Positions 26,710 through 36,147 of a stretch of DNA of 64,000 nucleotides are shown piece after piece. Numbering within the stretch: position 1 is the first letter of the stretch; each line of letters begins with the position of its first letter. A model generated the notes under the pieces. The model worked only from the letters and a program-made list of their open reading frames with translations, was not told the origin of the DNA and made no database searches. The stretch is taken from assembly GCA_009780315.1 (NCBI GenBank), contig WRAH01000006.1:1-64000 (forward strand). The letters are read 5' to 3'. A program made the position numbers and the translations under genes. Origin of the DNA: Defluviitaleaceae bacterium. GTDB lineage: Bacteria; Bacillota; Clostridia; Lachnospirales; WQUN01.

Positions 26710-27511
26710 GCGATGTTCTCCTTTCTAACCGTAGCAGTCCCCAAGTGAGTACCACCATTACAAGGGAAAACAAAGTCGTTGCAGCAGTAAGTCGGGGATA
26801 GTTTAGGGAAAAGAAATTATTATTCATGAAATGCTGTAACATGTACACGCTTTCATGAGGATACGCACCCATGAGTAAATAAACTTCACGAAAAACTTTA
26901 AATGAGTTTATTATTGACATCAACAGAACGATTACCGAAATTGGCAGCAGATTTGGAAAGGTAATATTGCAAAATATCCGAAACCCACCTGCACCATCCA
27001 TTTTTGCGGCTTCGTAGTATGTTTTGGGAATATTGCTTAGTCCTGAAAGGAATAGCACCAAATTAAAGCCAAGGTTTTTCCATACAAAAATAATCAATAC
27101 AGTTATCATGGCATATTCGGAATTAAGCCAGTCAATGCCCAGCCTATTGCTGCCAAACAACACGCGCCAAAAAAATACCATTGCACCTGATGGAATGACA
27201 AGTGGAATTAGAAAAATAAGTATATACAATGGTTTATATTGTCCAGTATTTTTGATAAGCAGGGCTAAACCCAGTGAAAAAGCCATATTCAAAGGCACAG
27301 AAAGCCCCATGAAAACCATTGTGTTTCTAAACCCCAGCCGATAAGCGGGGCTTTGCAGCAGGTCAATATAGTTTCTAAGCCCTACAAAGTCCCCGCCTAC
27401 AGGGCGACTCATGAATGAATATCCAACCGAAACGATAAAGGGTATGATATAAAACAGTGCAAACCCAATAAGTCCCGGTAGGATAAATAATAGTCCTTTA
27501 TGCTTATTCAT
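26702..27511 (-). CDS. Carbohydrate ABC importer permease, MalF type, 269 aa
   Basis: This six-helix permease carries the EAA loop YYEAAKMDGAGGFRIFCNITFP. The opening LPGLIGFALFYIIPFIVSVGYSF is typical of MalF/UgpA proteins. It overlaps both neighbouring genes by 8 bases, so permeases and binding protein are translationally linked. It would form a heterodimer with the next permease. Confidence 0.9.
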   Translation of the reverse strand: MNKHKGLLFILPGLIGFALFYIIPFIVSVGYSFMSRPVGGDFVGLRNYIDLLQSPAYRLGFRNTMVFMGLSVPLNMAFSLGLALLIKNTGQYKPLYILIFLIPLVIPSGAMVFFWRVLFGSNRLGIDWLNSEYAMITVLIIFVWKNLGFNLVLFLSGLSNIPKTYYEAAKMDGAGGFRIFCNITFPNLLPISVIVLLMSIINSFKVFREVYLLMGAYPHESVYMLQHFMNNNFFSLNYPRLTAATTLFSLVMVVLTWGLLRLERRTSHV

Positions 27512-28979
27512 TCAGCATTAAACTGACTCTGCTTTGTAAGTTTTGTGCCAAATCTTCCGCACTTATATTGCCTTCAAAAAATTCTGCAACGGCTTCAATC
27601 ACCATGTCTGTCATGATTGAATCTGTTGTGTGAAAGGTGTTTAGCAGGCTGGTAAAATGGGCAACTGTTGCCGTATATGCATCAAATCTGGCTTGTTCGG
27701 CTGGAGTTAACTCTATGGCTTCCCCAGCCATGTCAGGGTTAAAATGATGTCTGAAAAAGAAATTGGAGGCACTTCGTCTTGCACTTTCTTCAAATGCGCC
27801 AATATGCAAAGGAATCCCTCCTGGATTTTGCAATATTTCAATGATGGCATCACTGGATAGAAATTTTATAAATTCCCATGCCAAGTCTTGATTTTGTGAG
27901 TTTGCGTTAATACCAAAAGCTGTGCCTGTGCCAATCTGTCCAAAGCTAAAAGGTACCTGTCCCAATGAATTGCTTAAAAGCCCTGCAATCATGTCATCAT
28001 CTGTTATGCCTATACCAAAATCTAGGGATGGCGTATTGGGGTCATCTCGTGCAAACTCAAAAAACAATGTAAAAAGGGTTTTTATTTTAAAGGCGTAGCG
28101 GTCTGTTGCACTGGACGCTATGCCTATCGTGCTTATCGTATCCATGTTCATTTCAGGGGCAGATTCACGTAATAATCCTGTGTCTTCAAAATATTGCAGT
28201 TGATTGAGCATGTCTACAAACAAGCCATCGGTAAAATTGGCTGTGCGGTTTTCAATGTCAATAAAATGACTATGATACAGGTCAAACATTGTGCGGAATA
28301 GTGTAGAGGCAGTCGTGGGCATCATTTGATATTGGCTTTCGGTTGCCCACGCGCTTTCAAGTGCTGGATACCCTATGGCAAATAATGATTCAAGGGTAAA
28401 TACATCATTGGTTTCAAGAAACTCCCGTTGTGCCTGGGCAAATAACGTGCTGTCAAAGGTTAAGTAATCAAAACTATAACTGATGGGAAACTTGAATAGT
28501 CCTGCGTCTGTTGTAAGCATATCTAAAATATTGGCGCGATAGTCATAGATATTAAAGTTTGGGTCATTGTCCATAAACCGGCGAAGGTCAGCCAATTGAC
28601 CTTGCTGGGCATATCTGTGAAATGGTAACACGTCAAAACCTAAAATATCAGCACCTCTGCCACTCATCAGTTCTGTATTTATTTGGTTGATATAATCACG
28701 ACGTTCTTGCGCACTATCTTCCATGTGTGACACCATCATTGTTGTGCCATCATCCATTTCAACTGTTCTTACTTCCGGCATACTTGAAAAGCTTTCTACC
28801 GTAATCGTCACATCAGGATGCATGTACATAAATAGCGCAGCCGCTTCTTCAACAAATGGCTTCGTTATGATACTGTCAAAAACAGAAACTGTAAGTTCCC
28901 TAGATTCTTCAATGGATTCTCCGCCACACGCTGTCAAAGCAGTCAGAAGCAAAAATGTAAGTACAATAAATTTCTTCAT
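27504..28979 (-). CDS. Extracellular solute-binding lipoprotein, family 1, 491 aa
   Basis: The signal peptide with lipobox LTAC (Cys18) in MKKFIVLTFLLLTALTACGG anchors it to the outer face of the membrane. The mature region reads as a sugar-type substrate-binding protein, with GRGADILGFDVLPFHRYAQQ and the C-terminal FGINANSQNQDLAWEFIKFL. It captures substrate for the two permeases encoded just downstream. The substrate is unknown. First gene of a five-gene operon (27504 back to 23453). Confidence 0.88.
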   Translation of the reverse strand: MKKFIVLTFLLLTALTACGGESIEESRELTVSVFDSIITKPFVEEAAALFMYMHPDVTITVESFSSMPEVRTVEMDDGTTMMVSHMEDSAQERRDYINQINTELMSGRGADILGFDVLPFHRYAQQGQLADLRRFMDNDPNFNIYDYRANILDMLTTDAGLFKFPISYSFDYLTFDSTLFAQAQREFLETNDVFTLESLFAIGYPALESAWATESQYQMMPTTASTLFRTMFDLYHSHFIDIENRTANFTDGLFVDMLNQLQYFEDTGLLRESAPEMNMDTISTIGIASSATDRYAFKIKTLFTLFFEFARDDPNTPSLDFGIGITDDDMIAGLLSNSLGQVPFSFGQIGTGTAFGINANSQNQDLAWEFIKFLSSDAIIEILQNPGGIPLHIGAFEESARRSASNFFFRHHFNPDMAGEAIELTPAEQARFDAYTATVAHFTSLLNTFHTTDSIMTDMVIEAVAEFFEGNISAEDLAQNLQSRVSLMLNE

Positions 28980-29184
28980 AAAAAACCCTCTCGTCTTTAA
29001 ATTTGAGGGTTAATCATAAACCATGTTTATGGAATTGAAGTGAAGCCAATATGAACTTCATGTGAAAAAGGCTGTGATATAATAAATATCATTCGTGAAT
29101 TATGTACAACATAAAAAGAGCAGAGACGGTCACACAGGCGCATGAATATTGTATTATACTCTTTTTGTAAGGTGGCGATAAGGA

Positions 29185-30105
29185 ATGCACGCATGGGAAT
29201 CCATACAAAAAACATTGGATTACATTGAAGATAATATTGGAGATGAAATCCTTATTGAATCATTGGCAAAAACCGCTTCCCTATCCATGTTTTACTACCA
29301 GCGATTGTTTGCTCGGCTAGTAAAAAAACCTGTAAGAGAGTATATCAAGTTGCGGCGGTTAGCCCGTGCTTGCAAAAGTCTTACAAGTAAGCGTCATTAT
29401 ATTACAGACATTGGGGTTGAATACGGCTTTGGCAGTCGTGAAACATTTTCAAGGGCATTTAAAGAAACTTATGGACTTTCCCCATCTGAATATAGAGACA
29501 AGCCTGTCGGATTGAATCATTTTGACAAACCTGATTTATTACTCAATTATGTGATGGTAGATGAAGGCATACCTTTAGCCCATGAGGGAATTATCTTGGA
29601 GTATAACCGCAAAACCCTTCATGAGCCTATCCACTTTCTTGGTGTAAAGGATTTTTGGCGTTTTCAATCAGGTAAAATGCTTGGAGAAAGGACTGAGGTT
29701 TCCGAACCGTCTATTATATGGCAAAGATTTTTTAATGTACTTAGCGATATTCCATGTATCCCCTGTGGGCGATGGGTTGGTGTGTCCTATCATGGCGGTG
29801 CGCCAGACGGTTATTCCACTTACTTTGTTGGGGCAGAAGTTGAACCGACTGTCATTGATTCAGCTGATGAGCGTTTCGCAAGTTGGCAATTGCCTGCAAG
29901 GGAATATATTGTTTGTGAGTATGAAGCGGAAAATTTTAATCAACTTATGGATTCCCTTGGTAAGATGATGAAGTTTACGCGGTTTTGGCTAAGAAAACAT
30001 GGGCTAACCGCAGACGGTTTTTTTCCAGAAATACATTACAATAATTTTACCAGCGTTGGTTATGCCTATATGGAAATGTGGATTCCGTTTAAGGCACGTA
30101 AATAA
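29185..30105 (+). CDS. AraC-family regulator with GyrI-like effector domain, 306 aa
   Basis: The first 110 residues hold two helix-turn-helix motifs (LIESLAKTASLSMFYYQRLF and ITDIGVEYGFGSRETFSRAF followed by GLSPSEYR), the AraC/XylS signature at the N-terminus. The remainder resembles the GyrI/BmrR ligand-binding fold, as in Rob/SoxS-like multidrug regulators. It is divergent from the importer/efflux operon with a 205-base spacer, so it may regulate that operon (inference). TATTATACT upstream of the gene is a candidate -10. AAGGTGG and AAGG precede the ATG. Confidence 0.88.
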   Translation: MHAWESIQKTLDYIEDNIGDEILIESLAKTASLSMFYYQRLFARLVKKPVREYIKLRRLARACKSLTSKRHYITDIGVEYGFGSRETFSRAFKETYGLSPSEYRDKPVGLNHFDKPDLLLNYVMVDEGIPLAHEGIILEYNRKTLHEPIHFLGVKDFWRFQSGKMLGERTEVSEPSIIWQRFFNVLSDIPCIPCGRWVGVSYHGGAPDGYSTYFVGAEVEPTVIDSADERFASWQLPAREYIVCEYEAENFNQLMDSLGKMMKFTRFWLRKHGLTADGFFPEIHYNNFTSVGYAYMEMWIPFKARK

Positions 30106-30131
30106 ATAACAAATAATCTGGAGGGATTACA

Positions 30132-30608
30132 ATGAGTCAGTATGAAGAAGGAATAGTAATACTTAAAGAGAAGTTTGGAAACGACAAGGATAACGTTATT
30201 GCCCTTGCCACTATCGAGCAGACTGACAATAATAAGCCTCGTCCCATTGTGCGGGATGTAGATGCTTATTATGAGGATGGTGTTTTCTATGTTGTTACAT
30301 GGGCAAAGTCAACAAAAATGCAACACATCGCACAAAATAATGAAGTTGGCATTGCAGTTTGCTTCGAGTGGTTTAACGCTAACGGTATCGGCGAAAATTT
30401 AGGCTGGGTGCTTGACCCGAAAAACGCTGAATTAAGAACTAAATTACGCAAGGCATTTGCTAAATGGTATGACATGGCTAACAATGAAAATGATGAAAAT
30501 TGTTGTATCTTAGCCATTCGGCTTACAAAAGGTATAATCAATATTAACCATCATGAAAAACTGTACTATATGGACTTTGTAAACAAAACCGCAACCGTAA
30601 GGGAGTGA
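30132..30608 (+). CDS. Pyridoxamine 5'-phosphate oxidase-like FMN-binding protein, 158 aa
   Basis: This is a small split-barrel flavin-binding type protein: VIALATIEQTDNNKPRPIVRDVDAYYEDGVFYVVTWAKSTKMQHIAQNNEVGIAV follows the family layout. It probably binds FMN or F420-like cofactor and reduces or oxidises a small molecule. It is 26 bases downstream of the AraC/GyrI gene with its own GGAGGG site, so probably in the same transcript. The exact reaction is unknown. Confidence 0.8.
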   Translation: MSQYEEGIVILKEKFGNDKDNVIALATIEQTDNNKPRPIVRDVDAYYEDGVFYVVTWAKSTKMQHIAQNNEVGIAVCFEWFNANGIGENLGWVLDPKNAELRTKLRKAFAKWYDMANNENDENCCILAIRLTKGIININHHEKLYYMDFVNKTATVRE

Positions 30609-30736
30609 CTTGTATGATTTCTTAATTGAATATACTAACATCGTGTAGTATAATGAGACTGTCCCATTCACTAAATGCATTTCCTTTGGAGGTACTGTTT
30701 TGTAAACTGTCATCTGTGATAACTTTTATAATGAAC

Positions 30737-30763
30737 GAAAAGCCTGTTTTCAACAGGCTTTTC
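30737..30763 (+). terminator. Hairpin terminator after the PNPOx-like gene
   Basis: GAAAAGCCTGTT and AACAGGCTTTTC form a perfect stem with a very short loop, 128 bases after the stop. The 30609-30736 stretch before it holds no recognised gene. Confidence 0.8.
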
Positions 30764-30878
30764 AGTGATGATATTGGTTAATGATGGCAGGGCTTAATGT
30801 ATTTTATTGCAGAAGTCTATTAAAGCTACCGTGTCATCATAAGGTGGCTTATTTTATTTCCAGAGGAGAGAAAACATT

Positions 30879-31637
30879 ATGTTAATGATTACTGGGCAAA
30901 AGCTAAAAATAGCACAAGGCCTTTTCACTGAATACAACAATAATATCCCTATTTTTCAAAGCGTACTGGATGGGAATTATGAAGGCACTGGATTCGTTGA
31001 CGATAATACAGCACCGTCATGGGTTGTTTTACAACTACCTATCGGCTTCCACTTTGTAGCAGGGCGGCTAATTGAGAAGAAAATCTTAGAAGACATACTT
31101 TTCAATCATATCTTACCCGTGCAGGACGAAAAACAGCTTATTGTATTTTCACCATCAACCGAATGGCAACCCTTGCTTGAATCAATCTTCTTGCCACGTA
31201 AAGGATTTATTGTTCCGCGCAAGATGTTCAAGTTCAGCCACGAAAAATATCAAGAAGCCATTGTTAGGCATTCTGTAATGTCTGATAATGCTAAAATAAT
31301 AATCACGAAAGAGCGTATTGAAGGCAATTTTTGCAAAAATGATACATGGGTTTCAAGGTTGCTTGTTGATGGTGAATGTGTAAGTACTTGTGCCGCACCC
31401 ATGACAGGCGGCGGGTATGCAGAAATCGATGTAAAAACCCAATCGAATTTTCAAGGTCAAGGCTACGCAACCCTTGTGACACTTGCGCTAATTCAAAATT
31501 TATTGGAAAATGCATTGATTCCTTGTTGGTCAGCTTGGCCTTATAGGCAAGCTTCGCAATCACTTGCCGAAAAAGTCGGGTTTATTCCAGAGCCTGATGT
31601 TAACGCATGGCTGTGGGATGAAAATGAATGTAGTTAA
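30879..31637 (+). CDS. GNAT acetyltransferase of the GNAT_acetyltran type, 252 aa
   Basis: The N-terminal half is a family-specific region. The C-terminal half has the acetyl-CoA loop in YAEIDVKTQSNFQGQGYATL and ends with ASQSLAEKVGFIPEPDVNAWLWDE, a common end in this group. AGAGGAG lies upstream of the ATG. It stands between two terminators, so it is monocistronic. The substrate is unknown. Confidence 0.8.
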   Translation: MLMITGQKLKIAQGLFTEYNNNIPIFQSVLDGNYEGTGFVDDNTAPSWVVLQLPIGFHFVAGRLIEKKILEDILFNHILPVQDEKQLIVFSPSTEWQPLLESIFLPRKGFIVPRKMFKFSHEKYQEAIVRHSVMSDNAKIIITKERIEGNFCKNDTWVSRLLVDGECVSTCAAPMTGGGYAEIDVKTQSNFQGQGYATLVTLALIQNLLENALIPCWSAWPYRQASQSLAEKVGFIPEPDVNAWLWDENECS

Positions 31638-31653
31638 TGTTGGTTAATAACTA

Positions 31654-31704
31654 AAGTCTGGGAGTCACCTTTCGCTACGCTTCAGGTGACTTCCAGACTT
31701 TTTT
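31654..31704 (+). terminator. Strong hairpin terminator
   Basis: AAGTCTGGGAGTCACCT at 31654-31670 pairs with AGGTGACTTCCAGACTT at 31684-31700 with one mismatch and is followed by a T-run. It ends the GNAT gene. Confidence 0.88.
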
Positions 31705-31834
31705 AGAAAATTTATTTTCCGTCAATCCTTTAATTTTCCCTTGTTTACTTGACAGAGGGTAGTCTATATGTATCCATTTTTTGTTTAAGTATAGTATCTT
31801 CACTTGAATATTTAGCATGAACACCTTTAATGGG

Positions 31835-31863
31835 TTGACAATACAATGGACTAAATGTATATC
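31835..31863 (+). promoter_or_regulatory. Candidate promoter of the cotJ operon
   Basis: TTGACA at 31835-31840, a 17-base spacer and TATATC at 31858-31863 look like a housekeeping promoter. Coat genes are usually read by mother-cell sigma factors, and no clear SigE or SigK site was identified, so the assignment is uncertain. Confidence 0.4.
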
Positions 31864-31902
31864 GTAAGCTTTAAAGCGGTACAGTTTAGGAGGAGAACTT
31901 TC

Positions 31903-32277
31903 ATGTCTCACAAACACCAAGATGCGATACTTGCGTATCCATATGTTCCAGCGCAGAAATTCACCATGCGTTATTCAGATGATGACGCAATAATCCGCGG
32001 TACATTGTTTCCAGAGTTAGACCTACCTTTTGGCTGTTTTGAAAACAGTAAACACCTGCCAAGCACACCAATGACAGAATTGATGAAATTGGATTTTGTA
32101 TGCTTAGAATTAAAGCTATACCTTGATGTAAACCCAAATGACACAAACACGCTTGCACTCTATCGAGACTATCAACGTAGAAGCGAAGAAGCCAAAAACA
32201 AAACACTTGGTTCACAAGCGCAGTTTAATTATAACAATTGGGTTTACGACCCATGGTCATGGGAATTGGAGGACTAA
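31903..32277 (+). CDS. CotJA-CotJB fusion spore coat protein, 124 aa
   Basis: Residues about 11-45 (AYPYVPAQKF to RGTLFPELDLPF) match the small CotJA coat protein. Residues about 58-124, with LKLYLDVNPNDTNTLALYRDY and the end WVYDPWSWELED, match CotJB. In the familiar arrangement these are two separate genes, cotJA and cotJB. Here they are one continuous reading frame joined by a short linker. AGGAGGAG precedes ATG 31903. The stop is 2 bases before the cotJC start. The three-part CotJ complex is part of the inner spore coat, so the organism very probably sporulates. Confidence 0.85.
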   Translation: MSHKHQDAILAYPYVPAQKFTMRYSDDDAIIRGTLFPELDLPFGCFENSKHLPSTPMTELMKLDFVCLELKLYLDVNPNDTNTLALYRDYQRRSEEAKNKTLGSQAQFNYNNWVYDPWSWELED

Positions 32278-32279
32278 TT

Positions 32280-32879
32280 ATGTTCGTTTATGAGAAAAAG
32301 CTACAGTATCCTGTTAAAATCAAAAACCCAAATCCAGCACTTGCAAAATTTATTTTAACCCAGTTTGGCGGGCCCGATGGAGAGTTAGCGGCATCCATAA
32401 GATATCTCAGCCAACGTTTTAGTATGCCTTATCCAGAACTCAAAGCTGTTTTGACAGATATAGGTACAGAGGAGCTAGGTCACTTAGAGATGATAGGGAC
32501 AATAGTTTATCAGCTAACACGCAATCTTACCGTTGATGAAATTAAAGCAAGTGGCTATCAAGATTATTTTGTAGACCATACTACCGCGATATATCCAGCA
32601 GCGGCTTCAGGTACGCCATGGAACGCAGTAGGCATACAATCAAAAGGCGACGTTATTGCAGACTTAGTGGAGGACATGGCAGCAGAGCAAAAAGCACGCG
32701 TAACCTATGATAACATTTTGCGCATGGTAGATGACCCAGATGTTAGAGACCCAATTATCTTCCTGCGCGAGCGGGAAATCGTGCATTTCCAGCGGTTTGG
32801 AGAATGCTTAGAAATAACGAGAGACAGACTAAACAAGAAAAACTTATACGCCATCAACCCAGCATTTGATAAAAGCTAG
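32280..32879 (+). CDS. cotJC: CotJC, manganese-catalase-like spore coat protein, 199 aa
   Basis: This four-helix protein of the dimanganese catalase family forms part of the spore coat. Candidate metal ligands are Glu35, Glu65 and His68 in TEELGHLEM, Glu136 in AAEQKAR and His169 in REREIVHFQRF, so the dinuclear site looks intact. ATG 32280 has TTGGAGGACTA upstream and starts 2 bases after the fusion gene stop. The length is normal for CotJC. It ends in a hairpin at 32911-32944. Confidence 0.92.
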   Translation: MFVYEKKLQYPVKIKNPNPALAKFILTQFGGPDGELAASIRYLSQRFSMPYPELKAVLTDIGTEELGHLEMIGTIVYQLTRNLTVDEIKASGYQDYFVDHTTAIYPAAASGTPWNAVGIQSKGDVIADLVEDMAAEQKARVTYDNILRMVDDPDVRDPIIFLREREIVHFQRFGECLEITRDRLNKKNLYAINPAFDKS

Positions 32880-32910
32880 GATGTTGAAAGTGCGATAAAA
32901 AATGTAAAAC

Positions 32911-32944
32911 AAAGGCTGCCGACAAAGATTGCCGGCAGTCTTTC
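32911..32944 (+). terminator. Terminator of the cotJ operon
   Basis: AAAGGCTGCCG at 32911-32921 and CCGGCAGTCTTT around 32932-32943 form a GC-rich stem followed by T residues. Confidence 0.8.
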
Positions 32945-33041
32945 ATGTTATAGCTTTCTCATTTTTCTCATATTTAATAAAGATAATCCGCAAAACTAAT
33001 GCCTTTGACAACTTAAATGCGACCATTAGAATAAATAAGCA

Positions 33042-34406
33042 TTAGACCAATGTGATTTCAAACCGAACTTCGCCATCAATATAAGCCATTTCAAATGGAA
33101 ACCCTAGCGTGTCCAGATTCTTCTTGACAATATACAACCCAAGCCCTGTGCCGCCTTTGGACTTGTCGCGACTATAATCTGGTGTATAAAATGGTTCAAA
33201 CCATTTTTGCATCAAGTCAGGGTCAATAGGAGGGCATTGATTTTCTACATACAAAACTTTACCGCGCTTATAAGTGACCACGCCAATGCGAACGCTTCCG
33301 CCATCAGGGGCGTATTTTATGGCATTGGATAATAGGTTGGAAAGGATGATAAGTAAAAGCCGTCTATCTGTATTACAACTCAATCCACTGGTGGAAGATA
33401 CACTCAATTTTATCTCCTTTTGTTCAATGAAATGATGGTATTGCTCTATTGTTTCATTGATTAGTTTATCTATATCTATCTCAGAAATCTCCACATCTGT
33501 TTTTTCTGTTTGAGATGCGGTGAGTATTTCATGGACTAACCTTGCCAGTCTTTCTACCTGCATTTTTAATTCAGGGAGGTATTTTTCATGGTTTTTATAT
33601 ACACCCACTTTGTCAATCATTCCATCAATCATTCCGCTTAAAGCAGTAATGGGGGTTTTTAGCTCATGTCCTGCTGCGCGCATTAAGTCGGTTTTTGAGC
33701 GTTCTAATTTTATAATAGGCTTGATTACCTGACGAGAAAAAATAAAAGACATAATCAGCGCAATTACAAACCCCACAATCACTAAATATGGAATCATTGC
33801 CACAATAACATCTTGGGCTTGGTCAATAGGTTGCAATGTGGTGGTAAATATCATGTGGTCAACAATCGGATGCTCAACATCCCGCCAAATTGCCACACTT
33901 CTATTATATTCGCTATCAAAAATAAAGACATCGCTCAAATTACTGGTAAGCGTAATATATGCAGGTATATGCGTCGCCACAAAAGGTGTAAAGCTCACTG
34001 CATTCACTTCAATAGCTTCAGTAGCATCGAAAATAATTATATTATCATCTTGAAAAAATGTATGATTATCCATGTGTGTAGTTGCCATGTTGGTCCTGTG
34101 AATGAAAGTATTTGGAAAACTTGAAAATTCAAATAATGGCTGACCAAGTACATCATGAGACATAACAACTGCATTGTTTGCCACAGAAAATTCAAATATA
34201 TAAGGCAAAATATCTGCACTTGGGTTTTGGTTTATGGTCTGAATTAAAGCAGTTGATTGTCTATCTAGCCGATTGGTCATGTGGGTAAAATAGTATTGAG
34301 GCAAGAATACATACAAAATGCCTAAAGTGACAACTAAAACCATTGTCATGAGTAACACGGAAAATGCAAATGTTTTAAATGCCCGCCCACTTATAAATTT
34401 TTTCAT
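33042..34406 (-). CDS. Sensor histidine kinase with two membrane helices, 454 aa
   Basis: A membrane helix at about residues 12-35, an outer sensor domain to about 205, a second helix (about 207-228), then HisKA with AAGHELKTPITALSGMI and HATPase with NLLSNAIKYAPDGG and GGTGLGLYIVKK. The arrangement is the ordinary EnvZ/PhoR class. The gene overlaps the response regulator by 4 bases (stop/start ATGA), so the pair is co-translated. The signal and the target genes are unknown. Confidence 0.9.
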   Translation of the reverse strand: MKKFISGRAFKTFAFSVLLMTMVLVVTLGILYVFLPQYYFTHMTNRLDRQSTALIQTINQNPSADILPYIFEFSVANNAVVMSHDVLGQPLFEFSSFPNTFIHRTNMATTHMDNHTFFQDDNIIIFDATEAIEVNAVSFTPFVATHIPAYITLTSNLSDVFIFDSEYNRSVAIWRDVEHPIVDHMIFTTTLQPIDQAQDVIVAMIPYLVIVGFVIALIMSFIFSRQVIKPIIKLERSKTDLMRAAGHELKTPITALSGMIDGMIDKVGVYKNHEKYLPELKMQVERLARLVHEILTASQTEKTDVEISEIDIDKLINETIEQYHHFIEQKEIKLSVSSTSGLSCNTDRRLLLIILSNLLSNAIKYAPDGGSVRIGVVTYKRGKVLYVENQCPPIDPDLMQKWFEPFYTPDYSRDKSKGGTGLGLYIVKKNLDTLGFPFEMAYIDGEVRFEITLV

Positions 34407-35080
34407 GATATTACACCATCCTTATCAAGACGATAGCCAACACCTTTGACCGTAACGATGACTTGCTCGCTAAATTTTTTTCGCAAATTTTTAATATGGG
34501 CATCTACAATACGTTCATCTCCAAAATAGTCATACCCCCACACCGCATCTAATAACTGTTGACGCGTGAACACTAATTTGGGATTTTGTGCAAAAAGCTT
34601 CAAGAGTTCAAACTCTCGCAATGTCAGCTTTATTGGATTTCCGTTTTCGTATGCCAAGTAACTGTCCGTATCAATATACACACCGCCTTTGGGGACAGGA
34701 GATATACGCGATTTTCTGCGTAACAATGCCTGAACACGTTTTACCAAAATTTTTGGTGAAAAAGGCTTTGTTACATAATCATCCGCTAGTTCTTCAAAAC
34801 TAAGCAACTGGGTATATTCATCTACAACAGCTGTTAACATAACAACGGAAATATCTGTATAACGATTACTGTCACGAATCATGCTTAAAAGTGCCAAACC
34901 TGTAACATTTGGTAACATGATATCTAAAATAAATAAATCAACATCAATACCCTTCTCAAGAATTTCTTGGGCAGCTTTTCCATCATTGATAGATAAAACA
35001 TGATATCCAGCTTCTTTTAAATACTCCGTCACCACTTCGTTAATATGTTTGTCATCTTCTACAACCATGATTGTTTGCAT
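34403..35080 (-). CDS. OmpR-family response regulator, 225 aa
   Basis: The receiver domain begins MQTIMVVEDDKHINEVV and has phospho-acceptor Asp in LFILDIMLPNVTG. The C-terminal winged helix has RIVDAHIKNLRKKF and VIVTVKGVGYRLD. ATG 35080 is preferred over upstream alternatives because GGAGATGATTTA immediately precedes it. It is partner to the kinase downstream. The gene diverges from the glycosyltransferase gene with a 98-base shared promoter region. Confidence 0.9.
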   Translation of the reverse strand: MQTIMVVEDDKHINEVVTEYLKEAGYHVLSINDGKAAQEILEKGIDVDLFILDIMLPNVTGLALLSMIRDSNRYTDISVVMLTAVVDEYTQLLSFEELADDYVTKPFSPKILVKRVQALLRRKSRISPVPKGGVYIDTDSYLAYENGNPIKLTLREFELLKLFAQNPKLVFTRQQLLDAVWGYDYFGDERIVDAHIKNLRKKFSEQVIVTVKGVGYRLDKDGVIS

Positions 35081-35178
35081 TAAATCATCTCCAATGGCAG
35101 GATTATAAACATAAAAACCTAATTTGTACAATACCCACATCATCAATTTTATGTTACACTATGGCAAGAGGTGGACAT

Positions 35179-36147
35179 ATGACATATTCAGTAGTAGTGC
35201 CTGCGTTTAACGAAGAAGAAGTCATCACAGAAACATATAAACGCCTAACCCATGTCATGCGTAGTATGGGTGAATCATATGAGATAGTATTCGTAAACGA
35301 TGGAAGCCGCGACCGTACTGCACAAATGATTGGGGCATTTTGTGAAAATGACCCTGCTGTGCGTCTGATAAATTTTTCACGCAATTTCGGGCATATGCCC
35401 GCCATTTCTGCAGGCATGGCATATGCCCGCGGCGAAGCCATTTTTATTATTGATGCAGACTTACAAGACCCGCCAGAAATCTTCTCTCAAATGGCAGAAA
35501 AATGGCGTGAAGGCTATCATGTTGTATATGGTCAGCGGGAAAAGCGCAAAGGCGAAAGCCTGTTTAAAAAAGCCTCAGCAAAATTCTTTTATCGTTTTTT
35601 ACGAAGCATGACCTCTGTAGATTTACCCCTAGACACAGGGGAATTTCGTCTTATTGACAGAAAAGTTTGTGACGCAGTGAATAAATTGCCAGAAAAAAAC
35701 CGCTATATTCGCGGTTTGGTTAGCTGGGTTGGATTTAAACAAGTTGCAGTGATGTATGAAAGACAAGAACGCTTTGCAGGAACAACAAAATACCCCTTAC
35801 GAAAAATGATGTCATTTGCAATGGATGCCATTACTGCATTTTCATACAAACCCCTTAAATTGGCAACCAGCTTAGGTTTTTTAATGGCAGTGGTAAGTCT
35901 GGTATATCTTTTAATCGTTTTTTATCAAGTCATTTTTACCGACACCACCATAGATGGCTGGGCATCCACCATGGGTGTTCTCTTATTTACACAAGGTATT
36001 GTTATGATGATTTTAGGGCTCATGGGCGAATATATTGGGCGGCTTTATGAAGAAATCAAAAACCGTCCATCATATATTGTTCAAGAAGTTGTTGGTGGTG
36101 AAATATCCTCCGTTTCTGAATCTTTCGCTTCAGAAGAATCCTCTTGA
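35179..36147 (+). CDS. GtrB/DPM1-like family 2 glycosyltransferase, 322 aa
   Basis: The GT-A fold begins with VVPAFNEEEVITETYKRL and carries the DAD metal motif in IIDADLQDPPE. It ends with two membrane helices (about residues 235-260 and 270-295), as in bacterial bactoprenol glucosyl- or dolichol-phosphate mannosyl-type transferases. It probably loads a sugar onto a polyprenyl phosphate for envelope or protein glycosylation. ATG 35179 is chosen because AGAGGTGG precedes it. Its 3' end overlaps the convergent DUF2339-like gene by 67 bases. Confidence 0.88.
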   Translation: MTYSVVVPAFNEEEVITETYKRLTHVMRSMGESYEIVFVNDGSRDRTAQMIGAFCENDPAVRLINFSRNFGHMPAISAGMAYARGEAIFIIDADLQDPPEIFSQMAEKWREGYHVVYGQREKRKGESLFKKASAKFFYRFLRSMTSVDLPLDTGEFRLIDRKVCDAVNKLPEKNRYIRGLVSWVGFKQVAVMYERQERFAGTTKYPLRKMMSFAMDAITAFSYKPLKLATSLGFLMAVVSLVYLLIVFYQVIFTDTTIDGWASTMGVLLFTQGIVMMILGLMGEYIGRLYEEIKNRPSYIVQEVVGGEISSVSESFASEESS

